21,943 bases of DNA from a virus: IMG/VR virus record IMGVR_UViG_3300028573_000064, positions 1 through 21,943 of that record. One strand, written 5' to 3'. The position numbers and the translations under genes are program-made. Positions 10,065-17,300 of this stretch are shown in pieces. The number at the start of each line of letters is the position of its first letter. Position 1 is the stretch's first letter. Below the pieces are notes generated by a model that was not told where the DNA came from, ran no database searches, and was given only the letters and a program-made list of their open reading frames with translations.

Positions 10065-10686
10065 GCAGAAGCTGTACCCGCACAACACCGGCGGTGAGCC
10101 TGAGCCGAACGGTGATGGGGTAACCCATCTGCACTTCCACGATCTGCCGTCCGACGGTGAGCCCGGCCAGATCCTGGCGATGGGTCCGCAAGGGAAGCTG
10201 ATCTGGGTTTGGATGCCGCAGCCCGATCACAATGTGACGGACGCCAGCGGCCTGATCGACAAACGAACGATCCCGCCTTTGGACGAGTCGCACCTGCCCG
10301 ACCTGTCCGGCACCTACCAGACTCTTGCTGAGAGAGACGCCCCCAGCGGCTACGTGGGGTTGGACGAGAACGGCAAGATCAGCCCGTATGTGATCCCGGT
10401 GCTGGCCCGCGGTCTGACCGGCCCGCAAGGGCCGCAGGGCCCTCAGGGGCCTCCCGGCCAGCAGGGGAACCCTGGACGTCAGGGCGAGGCTGGCCCGCAG
10501 GGGCCGAGGGGGTTGCAGGGCGAGCAGGGGACGCAGGGCCCTCCGGGCGCCCGTGGCTCCGCCCCCGACATGAGCTTGTATCTGAAGCTGCCGTCGAAGG
10601 TGCCGACTCTGGCTTTGCAGAGCGATACTCTCGCTAGAGACCTTGCCTACTATCTGGCTGAGCTTGGAGCGGTGAACCTGATATGA
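10048..10686 (+). CDS. Second collagen-like minor fibre protein
   Basis: 212 residues; ATG 10048 lies inside the end of the glycosyltransferase gene and is preceded by GAGGAG. The N-terminal region contains [22 protein letters not shown], a pattern like fibre anchoring or surface regions, followed by [23 protein letters not shown]. Residues about 121-170 form 16 Gly-X-Y triplets, GPQ and charged types such as [12 protein letters not shown], in contrast to the Thr-rich shaft upstream. A short C-terminal helical end ([27 protein letters not shown]) is a likely trimerisation tip. The stop overlaps the next ATG. Its place between the glycosyltransferase and connector genes suggests it is part of the same surface module. 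Confidence 0.78.
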   Translation: MGRGPEQKLYPHNTGGEPEPNGDGVTHLHFHDLPSDGEPGQILAMGPQGKLIWVWMPQPDHNVTDASGLIDKRTIPPLDESHLPDLSGTYQTLAERDAPSGYVGLDENGKISPYVIPVLARGLTGPQGPQGPQGPPGQQGNPGRQGEAGPQGPRGLQGEQGTQGPPGARGSAPDMSLYLKLPSKVPTLALQSDTLARDLAYYLAELGAVNLI

Positions 10687-11168
10687 CCTGGACGTACAAC
10701 GTCGCTGATCTCGCTACAAGCGAGAAAGACCAGATCCGGTTGGAGATCGCCGACACAGACATTAACAACCAGCTTTTGCAGGATGAGGAGATCCAGCAGG
10801 CAATCACGGTCGAGTCGAACTTCTGGAACTCGGCCGCCCGTTGCGCCGAAATGATCGCCCGTCTGTTCCTCCGCAAGGCCGATGTGCGTCTGGGCCGGGT
10901 GATGATGGTCACCTACACGAAGATGGCCGAACAGTGGCTGGACATGGCGAAGGACCTGCGTAAGAAGGGTTTGGGCACCCAGACGCCGTACATCGGCGGT
11001 TTGTACGTCACCGACAAGGTCACGTTGGCGAACGACCCGAACATCGTTGCTCCACTCTTTACCAAGACCATGCAAGAGAATCCTTGGGCTGCTCCATACA
11101 CCACAGATTCTCTGCCGCCCGTTGGCGGTGGTGACCAGGTTTACCTACCTGATGTGGACGTTGGATGA
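10683..11168 (+). CDS. Head-tail adaptor (HK97 gp6-like)
   Basis: 161 residues, first connector ring below the portal. It matches the family pattern: [26 protein letters not shown] near the start, where the LLQDEEI segment is typical, then a helical [21 protein letters not shown] segment and a [19 protein letters not shown] helix. The C-terminal part is looser and Pro/Gly rich. Start ATG 10683 overlaps the previous stop and the stop overlaps the next start, so the adaptor, stopper and following genes are tightly coupled. Length fits the family. Confidence 0.8.
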   Translation: MTWTYNVADLATSEKDQIRLEIADTDINNQLLQDEEIQQAITVESNFWNSAARCAEMIARLFLRKADVRLGRVMMVTYTKMAEQWLDMAKDLRKKGLGTQTPYIGGLYVTDKVTLANDPNIVAPLFTKTMQENPWAAPYTTDSLPPVGGGDQVYLPDVDVG

Positions 11169-11560
11169 GCGGCCCGCAGCCCGTTTCGCTCCCTCTGGAT
11201 ATCAAGGAGCTGATGACGGTTCCGATCATTTGGGAGGCTTTCCAGGGGTTCGACGAGTTCGCGCAACCGAATAGCTACGCCGCACCTGTCACGCTGTATT
11301 GCTGGCAGGAGCCTCATGGCCTAACGTCGGCGGGATTGGAGGCTCACCGTCGGAACGAAGAAACAGTGGTCGAGCCGGTCTGGGACATTTACTTCGACGG
11401 GGACGATGAGATCGCCCGGTCGTTCACGCTCTACGACCGGTTCCAGCCGAACGGTGTTTACTCGTCCACGGCGCAACGGTTGCAGGCGGTGAAGATCGAG
11501 ACGTTCTACGGGCCGAACTTCGACAACGTGAACCCGTGGCTGGTGGTGGTGTCGCTGTGA
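11165..11560 (+). CDS. Head-closure (stopper) protein, putative
   Basis: 131 residues, ATG 11165 overlapping the previous stop. It is a compact beta-rich protein (VTLYCWQEPHGLTSAG, VVEPVWDIYFDGDDEIARSFTLYDRF, NPWLVVVSL) located between the adaptor and a gp10-like protein, where siphophages usually encode the stopper. The WDIYFDGDDEI...D.F pattern resembles the phage head-closure fold. No cysteine cluster or metal site. The identification rests mostly on position and shape, so an unrelated neck protein is possible. Confidence 0.65.
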   Translation: MSGPQPVSLPLDIKELMTVPIIWEAFQGFDEFAQPNSYAAPVTLYCWQEPHGLTSAGLEAHRRNEETVVEPVWDIYFDGDDEIARSFTLYDRFQPNGVYSSTAQRLQAVKIETFYGPNFDNVNPWLVVVSL

Positions 11561-11985
11561 GACGGACAGGTTCGAGTTTCTCCTTTGTCGGCACCCACAT
11601 CCTGATCGGGGTCGAGAACGGGCTGATCCAGGCTGCCAACCAGGTGATGGAGGAGTCGCAGGTGCAGGTGCCGGTCGACACGGGCACGCTGAAAAGCTCG
11701 GCGTCGGTTGAGGAGCCTGTCCATACTGCCGATGCGATCTCGGTCACGTTGGGCTACGCGATCGGTGACAAGGCGTCGCTGGTCAACCCGAAGTCGGGCA
11801 AAACTGTTGACCAGTACGCGACCGAGGTTCATGAGCTGACCGACGTGTTCCATGCGGAGCCGACGAAGGCGAAGTTCTTGGAGGATCCGGCGAACGAGTT
11901 CGAGACGGCGTTGGGGCCGGTGCTGCAGGAGGCGATCAACGGGTCGCAGTTCGCGAAGGCCACAGGGTTTGTAGCCGATGCCTAG
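11557..11985 (+). CDS. HK97 gp10-like neck / tail completion protein
   Basis: 142 residues from GTG 11557, overlapping the previous stop by GTGA. The hallmark VPVDTGTLKSSASV (residues about 38-51) identifies the gp10 family, whose members act at the head-tail junction. The helical N-terminus (ILIGVENGLIQAANQVMEESQVQ) and the Y-A-x-x-V-H-E-like motif (YATEVHEL) also fit. The end, FLEDPANEFETALGPVLQEAIN, matches the family's helical finish. A longer open frame upstream (11536) is within the previous gene. It overlaps the next gene by 8 bases. Confidence 0.85.
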   Translation: MRRTGSSFSFVGTHILIGVENGLIQAANQVMEESQVQVPVDTGTLKSSASVEEPVHTADAISVTLGYAIGDKASLVNPKSGKTVDQYATEVHELTDVFHAEPTKAKFLEDPANEFETALGPVLQEAINGSQFAKATGFVADA

Positions 11986-12409
11986 TCTTGGGTTGGAATG
12001 GGAGATTTGCACGTACCTGAACTCGCAGGCGGTCGCCTCGTTCGGGACGAACCTGTTCGCTACCCAGCTTCCCGACCAGCCTGACACCGGGGTTGCGGTG
12101 ATCACCCGCGGTGGTCTGCGTCCGGTGATGACGATGACGGGGGGCGGTCAGCCGGAGTCGAAGTTCGACCGGCCGAACATCCAGATCAGAGGTCGTGCCG
12201 AGGCGAGTTCTTTTGCGGACGGAAACGATCTGATGCAGGCGGTATTTGGGGCGCTGCAGGGGGTGGTGGAGACAACGCTTCGCTCGGGGGGGCCGCTGTT
12301 TCATCTGATCTACGCCCTCCAATCCCCACAGTATTTAGGTAGAGACGAGAAAGAGCGTCATCAGTGGTCGCAGAACCTGAATGTGTGGTGGGAGAACCCT
12401 CAGCGGTAG
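11978..12409 (+). CDS. Tail terminator / minor capsid-like protein
   Basis: 143 residues, start ATG 11978 overlapping the previous stop by 8 bases. Pattern GLRPVMTMTGGGQPESKFDRPNIQIRGRAEASSFADGNDLMQAVFGAL and a closing LGRDEKERHQWSQNLNVWW follow the tail terminator / phage minor capsid (PF12691-like) family: a central 'f.rP.vqi.vR' strand, a helix and a beta end. This ring caps the finished tail tube and joins it to the connector. It is the last forward gene before the major tail protein, except for the minus-strand gene, which overlaps its 3' half antisense. Confidence 0.78.
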   Translation: MPSLGLEWEICTYLNSQAVASFGTNLFATQLPDQPDTGVAVITRGGLRPVMTMTGGGQPESKFDRPNIQIRGRAEASSFADGNDLMQAVFGALQGVVETTLRSGGPLFHLIYALQSPQYLGRDEKERHQWSQNLNVWWENPQR

Positions 12410-12575
12410 CCTTCACCCGGCGGTTCTTGGTGTACCAGTCCCGTGACCGCTGCCTTGCTGCCTCTTTGAATCCTGGGTCGTCTTTGTGGGCGTGGTGGTA
12501 TTCAAGGTTTGCCTTCTTGATGCGTTCTTTGTTCTTCTGGTAGTAGTTCTTGTGGTAGTCAGCTCTGTCTGTCAT
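12186..12575 (-). CDS. Minus-strand small basic protein, HNH-linker-like (possible moron or homing nuclease remnant)
   Basis: 129 residues. The only convincing gene on the minus strand. The first 55 residues lie in the gap between two forward genes and read as a real basic helical protein: DYHKNYYQKNKERIKKANLEYHHAHKDDPGFKEAARQRSRDWYTKNRRVK. This YY.KN.E.....N..Y...HK.DP.fKe..R.rsRdWY.KNR pattern is like the linker that precedes HNH / endonuclease VII domains in phage nucleases, but the nuclease domain itself is absent. The rest (residues about 56-129) is antisense to the tail terminator gene and Pro/Ser rich, so the C-terminus may be a by-product. No Shine-Dalgarno precedes ATG 12575; a -10-like TAGACT ends 7 bases upstream, which fits a leaderless mRNA. 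Function unknown. Confidence 0.6.
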   Translation of the reverse strand: MTDRADYHKNYYQKNKERIKKANLEYHHAHKDDPGFKEAARQRSRDWYTKNRRVKATAEGSPTTHSGSATTDDALSRLYLNTVGIGGRRSDETAAPPSEALSPPPPAAPQIPPASDRFRPQKNSPRHDL

Positions 12576-12592
12576 GTAGAGAAGTCTACATG
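12573..12592. repeat. Inverted repeat CATGTAGA-GAAG-TCTACATG at the minus gene start
   Basis: Perfect 8-bp arms with a 4-base centre. On the minus strand the right arm includes the start codon of the small gene, and the putative -10 box lies inside. It could be an operator or an RNA hairpin hiding the start. Confidence 0.6.
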
Positions 12593-12612
12593 CTAGGTGG
12601 AAAGTCTTTCCA
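12583..12612 (-). promoter_or_regulatory. Candidate promoter of the minus-strand gene
   Basis: On the minus strand TGGAAA (12612-12607) and TAGACT (12588-12583) are separated by 18 bases; each matches the -35 and -10 consensus at 4 of 6 positions. The -10 box ends 7 bases before the ATG, so transcription would begin at or near the start codon. Both elements lie within palindromes. Weak by sequence alone. Confidence 0.35.
12598..12612. repeat. Palindrome TGGAAAG-T-CTTTCCA
   Basis: A perfect 7-bp inverted repeat with a single central base, 6 bases from the first palindrome. It overlaps the -35-like hexamer of the minus-strand promoter candidate, fitting an operator. Confidence 0.6.
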
Positions 12613-12668
12613 GCTTTTCGGCCGATAGCCCACCCTGGAATCATTTTTCTAGGTGAGAAGGAGCTTTC

Positions 12669-13076
12669 ATGGCTGAAACCGCTCTCGCGGGTAAAGGTGG
12701 AACCGTCTACATTCCAGGCACGCCGGTCACTCCGATCGCCGATGTGCATGAGTGGACGCTGAAGATTGACGCTGGCAACTACGACGCCTCCGTGCTGGGC
12801 GACTCGTGGCGCCACTTCGTTCCTGGTCTGCGTGGCTACTCGGGTTCGATCTCCGGGTACTACGACGTCGTGAACGACCCGAACGGGCAGGGTGTTCTTT
12901 ACCAGAACATGCTCAACTCGGCTGCGGTTGTGATCGTGATGCAGACGGTTGCGGGTGGTGGTTCGTTCGAAGGGACGGTCAACATCACCACGATGACGAT
13001 CACCGACCCTGTCGACGGTCTGATCACCCTGGTGTTCGACTATGTCGGTACGGGTTCTCTGCAGCACTCGCCGTAA
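12669..13076 (+). CDS. Major tail (tube) protein
   Basis: 135 residues forming the tail tube rings. AAGGAG lies 5 bases before ATG 12669. The sequence has the compact beta-sandwich character of tube proteins: LAGKGGTVYIPGTPVTPIADVHEWTLKIDAG, then SWRHFVPGLRGYSGSISGYYDVVNDPNGQGVLYQNML and a C-terminal GSFEGTVNITTMTITDPVDGLITLVFDYVGTG strand region. The 'G..g.sGsisg.YD..' pattern is typical. Length is slightly short but in range for tube proteins without a C-terminal Ig domain. It sits between the terminator and the chaperone genes and is directly followed by a strong hairpin at 13121. Confidence 0.85.
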   Translation: MAETALAGKGGTVYIPGTPVTPIADVHEWTLKIDAGNYDASVLGDSWRHFVPGLRGYSGSISGYYDVVNDPNGQGVLYQNMLNSAAVVIVMQTVAGGGSFEGTVNITTMTITDPVDGLITLVFDYVGTGSLQHSP

Positions 13077-13079
13077 CCG

Positions 13080-13628
13080 TTGCGTTACTTCGAGGGCCGT
13101 GGGGGAACGGTCAGTTTCCTGGGGGAGCCGCATCAGTTCGTGCGGCTCCCCCTTCTGGACGTCGGGGATGGCTGGGATTGGCAGGCGCCGACGGGCATGT
13201 CGTATTGGTTGAATGACGAACTCACCTTCGAGTTTTGGAAAGGGGAGTGGCATGCAATTCAAGAAACTGAGATTTGCCGTCCGTCTGGTTACGTTTCTTT
13301 TGGCCGTGCTGTTGATCACGTCGTTGCTTCTGGTACGTGCCTGACGTCGGCGGTGGCGTGTGTGGCTGACCGGTGGCGGGTGACGGTGCCGATGGTGGTG
13401 AAGAACCGGACGGTGCTGGGCGACCAGGCGCCACGGTCTGTGGTGGGCAGGACGGAGGAAAGGGTGACGGCTGTGCTGTTCGGGGCTGTCTGCCAGGAAC
13501 TGCAGAATGTTTTGGTCGCGCTGCCTGTGACGCGGGGCGCGTTGTTTGGTGTCGGCGATGTGAAGCCGATATCTGCTGGTGTAGAAGTGACATTCAATTC
13601 GGAAGGGGTGCGGTATGGCGTCTGTTGA
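13080..13628 (+). CDS. Hypothetical protein between tail tube and chaperone
   Basis: 182 residues, no recognised family. The frame is the same as the tail tube gene and continues three bases after its TAA; the first possible start is TTG 13080, with no visible Shine-Dalgarno, and ATG 13197 is the alternative. Third positions are mostly G/C at both ends, which supports coding, but 13251-13343 drops to about one third G/C. The N-terminus (FEGRGGTVSFLGEP) echoes the tail tube's AGKGGTVYIPGTP. Five cysteines are present, unusual beside its neighbours. A 12-bp hairpin lies within the first third. It overlaps the next gene by 14 bases. Role unknown; a tail tube accessory protein is possible. Confidence 0.55.
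   Translation: MRYFEGRGGTVSFLGEPHQFVRLPLLDVGDGWDWQAPTGMSYWLNDELTFEFWKGEWHAIQETEICRPSGYVSFGRAVDHVVASGTCLTSAVACVADRWRVTVPMVVKNRTVLGDQAPRSVVGRTEERVTAVLFGAVCQELQNVLVALPVTRGALFGVGDVKPISAGVEVTFNSEGVRYGVC
13121..13152 (+). terminator. Strong hairpin downstream of the tail tube gene
   Basis: A 12-bp perfect G+C-rich stem (GGGGGAGCCGCA with TGCGGCTCCCCC) and 8-base loop, 45 bases after the tail tube stop. Only two T residues follow, so it may attenuate rather than terminate. It lies within the downstream reading frame if that starts at TTG 13080. Confidence 0.55.
13252..13344 (+). CDS. Candidate embedded single-pass membrane peptide (30 residues)
   Basis: ATG 13252 with AAAGGGGAG 4-5 bases upstream starts a 30-residue peptide, frame +1 relative to the surrounding gene: a basic N-terminus (MQFKKLRFAVR) and a strongly hydrophobic segment (LVTFLLAVLLITSLLLV), ending RA. 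This is the shape of a small single-span membrane protein. Over this stretch third-position G+C is about 63% in the embedded frame and about 32% in the larger frame by hand count, the reverse of the pattern on both sides, as expected if the small frame is under selection. Function unknown; a small membrane peptide acting in lysis or host-membrane change is speculation. Confidence 0.4.
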   Translation: MQFKKLRFAVRLVTFLLAVLLITSLLLVRA

Positions 13629-14112
13629 TAAACCGAGTCTCGGCGAGACGATCGAAAGGATCGACCTTCGCGACGAGGTCCTCGAAAGCGTTAAGGAGAT
13701 CAAGAGCAAGTTCCTGTCCCGTGGTGCGTTCCTTGAGAACGCCGGGAAGCTGGCCGAGAAAGAAATTGATGTGCCCGGCCTTGGCTGGGTGATCGCGTCG
13801 GAGCTGACGGCCGATGAGCGTGCCGAAGTGATCGGTAAGCAGGCGACGGCTCTGAACTCCCGGAACGAGCTTGATGTGAAGTCGTATCAGCGGTCGATGC
13901 TGCTGTACGGCCTGGTTGATCCTGAGTCGCCTCCGGGGAACCGCAGAAAGATGCTGCGTTCCGCCGATGTTGACCAGATGATGCGGATTGGCGGCGGCAA
14001 GCTGCAGGTGATTCTTGATGCGATCGAGCGTCTGTCGGCGATGGGCCGCCATTCGGAGTTGGCGGAGGGAAACTCCGAGCCCACCCTGAACGGCGGGCCT
14101 ACTTCCGAGTAG
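13615..14112 (+). CDS. Tail assembly chaperone (gpG-like)
   Basis: 165 residues; ATG 13615 has GGAAGGGG upstream. A cytoplasmic chaperone that coats the tape measure protein before tube growth. It is mostly helical (TIERIDLRDEVLESVKEIKSKFLSRGAF, EIDVPGLGWVIASELTADERAEVIGKQA, YQRSMLLYGLVDPESPP, VILDAIERLSAMGRHSELAEGN). The position between tube and tape measure genes and the embedded -1 slippery site at 14067 identify it. The unshifted product ends after a short Pro/Gly-rich tail (EPTLNGGPTSE). The frameshifted product is listed separately. Confidence 0.85.
   Translation: MASVDKPSLGETIERIDLRDEVLESVKEIKSKFLSRGAFLENAGKLAEKEIDVPGLGWVIASELTADERAEVIGKQATALNSRNELDVKSYQRSMLLYGLVDPESPPGNRRKMLRSADVDQMMRIGGGKLQVILDAIERLSAMGRHSELAEGNSEPTLNGGPTSE
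14067..14098 (+). other. -1 programmed frameshift site GGGAAAC with downstream stem
   Basis: GGGAAAC at 14067-14073 is an X-XXY-YYZ heptamer in the correct phase (GAG GGA AAC). Five bases further, 14079-14085 can pair with 14092-14098 (6 pairs around one A-C mismatch, loop CTGAAC). The -1 frame is open to 14309. Confidence 0.85.
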
Positions 14113-14309
14113 CCGAGTTGCAGGGGAAAAGCGTCGCTGAGATGTTGGCGACGACCGGATCGTTTGAGTTGGCCGAGTGGTTCGCGGAGCTGAAATTGCG
14201 GAACGAGGATCAGGAGCAGGCGTTGGAGGAAGCGAGAAGCGAGGGCGGAAGCTCTGGCGGTCTGAAGCTGCCGTCGCATGACGAGATCCGCAAGGAGCAT
14301 TTCAGCTAA
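14073..14309 (+). CDS. Tail assembly chaperone frameshift extension (gpT-like part of gpGT)
   Basis: 78 residues read after the -1 slip, giving a fusion product of about 231 residues (153 from the first frame). The segment reads LRAHPERRAYFRVAELQGKSVAEMLATTGSFELAEWFAELKLRNEDQEQ and then an acidic, Gly/Ser-rich tail. The AEML..T.SFELAEW.AE.kLrneDqeq stretch is typical for the C-terminal T domain that contacts the tape measure protein and tail tube. A TTG at 14118 could start it alone but there is no good Shine-Dalgarno. It ends directly before the tape measure ATG. Confidence 0.85.
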   Translation, partial: LRAHPERRAYFRVAELQGKSVAEMLATTGSFELAEWFAELKLRNEDQEQALEEARSEGGSSGGLKLPSHDEIRKEHFS

Positions 14310-17300
14310 ATGGAAGTAGCTTCTCTCACCGCTGTCATCCGGGCGGACATTGCCGGTTTCCAGTCGGCTGTCCGCCTGGCTGACAACTCTCTGCTTGATC
14401 TGCAAAGACGGATCGAGCAGGTCGAGAAGGCCGCCTCGGATCTTGGTGCGAGCATCGGCGGGAACCTGGCTGCGGTCGGTGAGGCGGCTGCCGCGAGTTC
14501 CGCCGGTGCTGCGAACGCGACCGAGCGGCTAACGACGGCTGTTGGTCAGCTGGAAGGGATCATCACGAAGGTGGTGGCGGCTGAGGCTGCCAGGGTTGAG
14601 GAGCAGCAGAAACAGATCGCTGCTTCCGAGGCGATCGCTGAGGCCGCGAAGGCTGAGGCTGCCGCGGTGGTTGCTGCGCAGGGCGAGGAGCAGGCGGCGG
14701 TTCAGGCGACGACGCTCTCCTACGAGGAGAAGTCGCGGGTTATCGCGCAGGGTCAGCAGCAGATGTCGACGGCGTTGGCGACGGCCCGCGCCCAGTTCGG
14801 TGATGTGATTAACACGCAGCGTGAAGCGGCGACGATGGCGGAGCAGTACCGGATCATTGCGGAGGAGTCCGCCGGTGATTTCGAGCGGGAGTCGGTTGCG
14901 CTTGAGTTGATGAACAAGGCGTTGGCTGCGGCCGGGTCGTCTGCGCAGGGCGCTGCGGCCGGGGCTGAGGCTGCTGCTGCTGCTGCGAGGGATCAAGCCG
15001 AGGCTGCTATTGCGGCGGCGCAGGCTGAGGCTGAGCATAAGGCTGCGGTTGAGGCTGAGGCTGCTGCGCAGCGTGACCAGGCAGCTGCGGCGGAGCAGGC
15101 GAAGCAGGAAGCGGCGGCGCTGGCTGCTGAGACGGCCGCTCTGGCTGAGGAGACGGCTCGGGCGCAGGCTGCGGTGGAGGCTACTTCGCAGCGTCTGTTG
15201 GGGTTCAGCACCGCCCTCGCGAACGCCAGGGGCGTGCTGGGGGATCTGGTTGTTACTCAGCGTGACGCGGCGACGATGGCTGAACAGTTCCGCATTTTGG
15301 TGGTGGAGTCTGCCGGTGACGCGGAACGGTATGCCGCCGCCCTTGATCTGCTGAACCGTTCGTTGCTGACCGCTGGCACGTCTGCTTCTGAGGCGACCCG
15401 GAACTTCTCGCTGCAGGCGAACGCAGAGAAGACCGCGACCGCCGACCTGCAGCGGCTCCTTGATGAGACCACGATTTACAACGCGAGGATCGCCCAGCTG
15501 CAGTTGGAGCAGGCTGGTCTGACGGCTGAAGATGAGAAGTGGCTGGCGGCTGACTATCTGATCCAGCAGGCGATGGTTAAACGGTCTGCGTTGTGGGAGC
15601 AGATCTTGGCTGTGCAGACGGAGGCAGGTCAGGCTGCCCTGTCGGAGGAGGAGCGGCAGCTTGGCGCTCTCGACAAGTTGGTGCAGAAGAACTTCGAGCT
15701 GGCCGTGCAGCAGAAGGCAACGCAGGAGGGTTTGGCGGCCGGGTATCGGGCGCAGGCCGACGCGTTGGGTGCGGAGAACGAGAACTATGCGCTGCTGATC
15801 ACGATGGCCGAGCGGGCCGAGCGGGCTGTGGCTGCCATGTCTGGTGTGTCGGTGAAGTCGATTAAGCAGGAGATTGATGCGGCGCAGGCGTTCACGAACA
15901 AGCTGATCGCGACCGAGGCTGAAGTGACGGCGTTGCAGACGAAGCTGGCTACGTTCGGAGCCACCCTTGACTCGCCGGAGGCTTTGGGCACACAGGGAGC
16001 GTTGAACCAGGCGATCGCCGAGCGCGACCGTCTGTTGAAGCTGGTCCAGGCTGATTCCGAGAAGGCGGGTGGGGCTGCTGTTAGCGCCGACCAGAAGGCT
16101 GTCGCGGAAGCGAACAAGCTGATCGCCGCCTTGGAGGAGGAACGGGTTCTGTATGAGTCGTTGGGCAACCTTGCGCGTTCCACAACTGGCACGCAGCAGG
16201 CTGCCTACATCGCTTTGCAATCACAGTCTCAGCAGCGGATCCAGAAGGCCGAGCTGGCGCTGGGTCTACGTCAGGCGCCTTCGGAGGAGAAGCCGATCAA
16301 GAGCCCGTTTGAGAAGGGTGCGGCTGCTGAGATCGACTCGGTCGCGAAATCGACCCGTGGTGCTGCCGGTTCGTTCTTCAACCTGGGCACGGCGGCGGCG
16401 TTCGCGTCGACGTCGTTCCTGGTCGGCTTGTTCGGCGGCACCGCTTTGCGCACCGTGATCGAGGCGTCTCGTGGTTTGGCGACCGCGCAGGAGGTTCTGG
16501 GCCACACCGTGCAGAACGTCGGTGGTGACTGGCAGGCGCAGCAGAAGGCGATCGAGGCGTATGTGTCGAAGACGTCGGAGGCGGCGGCGTTCACCGAGAC
16601 CGATCTGACGGGGTCGTTGAACAAGCTGGTGGCTGCTACCGGCAGCGTTAAGCAGGGCGAGTATGAGCTGTCGGTCGCTACTGATCTGGCCCGGGCGAAG
16701 AACCTTGATCTTGCCACCGCGACCCGCGATGTAACACTGGTCGGCGAGGGTCACGCCTCGGTGTTGCGCCGTCAGGGGATCGTGCTGCCTGTCGTGACGG
16801 CCGCCACGGACGCGTTGAAGGCGAAGATCGCTGCCGCCTCCGATGCTGGCATTCACTTCACGGCGGCGTCGAAGCTTGCCGCCACCCAGTTGGCGAAACA
16901 GCATGACGCGGCAGCGACGGCCGCGTTGGGCATGGTGGCATTGGCGAACAGTGTGCAGGGTGCCGCTGAGGCGTACAAGAAGTCGCCGCAGGGCGGCATC
17001 GACCAGTTCAAGGTTGCGTTGGACAACGTTGAGGTGGCGATCGGCAACGCGATCCTGCCGTCGTTTAACAAGCTGGTGCAGTCCCTGGACAAGCTTGCGC
17101 AGGGCTGGTTGAAGTCGGGGGCGGTCACTAGGGGTGCGACGGAGGGTGTGAATCTGTTCAAGGACGCGATCGAAACGGTCGCCCCGATCGTCGCCGACAT
17201 GTTCAACGCTGTCCGTGACGGCATCAGCGCCCTCGGCGGCCTGAAGGTGGCGTTGGAGGTTTTGGCCGGTTCGTGGCTGGCGAAGTTTGTGATCATGGAA

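Noticed and set aside
12576-13709. Upstream extension of the minus-strand gene to 507 residues
   Set aside because: Runs antisense through the tail tube and hypothetical genes and is low complexity; the basic linker-like part begins at the Met at 12575.
14529-16220. Long minus-strand frame (563 residues) opposite the tape measure gene
   Set aside because: Rich in Arg, Leu and Gln with no domain; produced by the G+C-biased third positions of the tape measure codons on the other strand.
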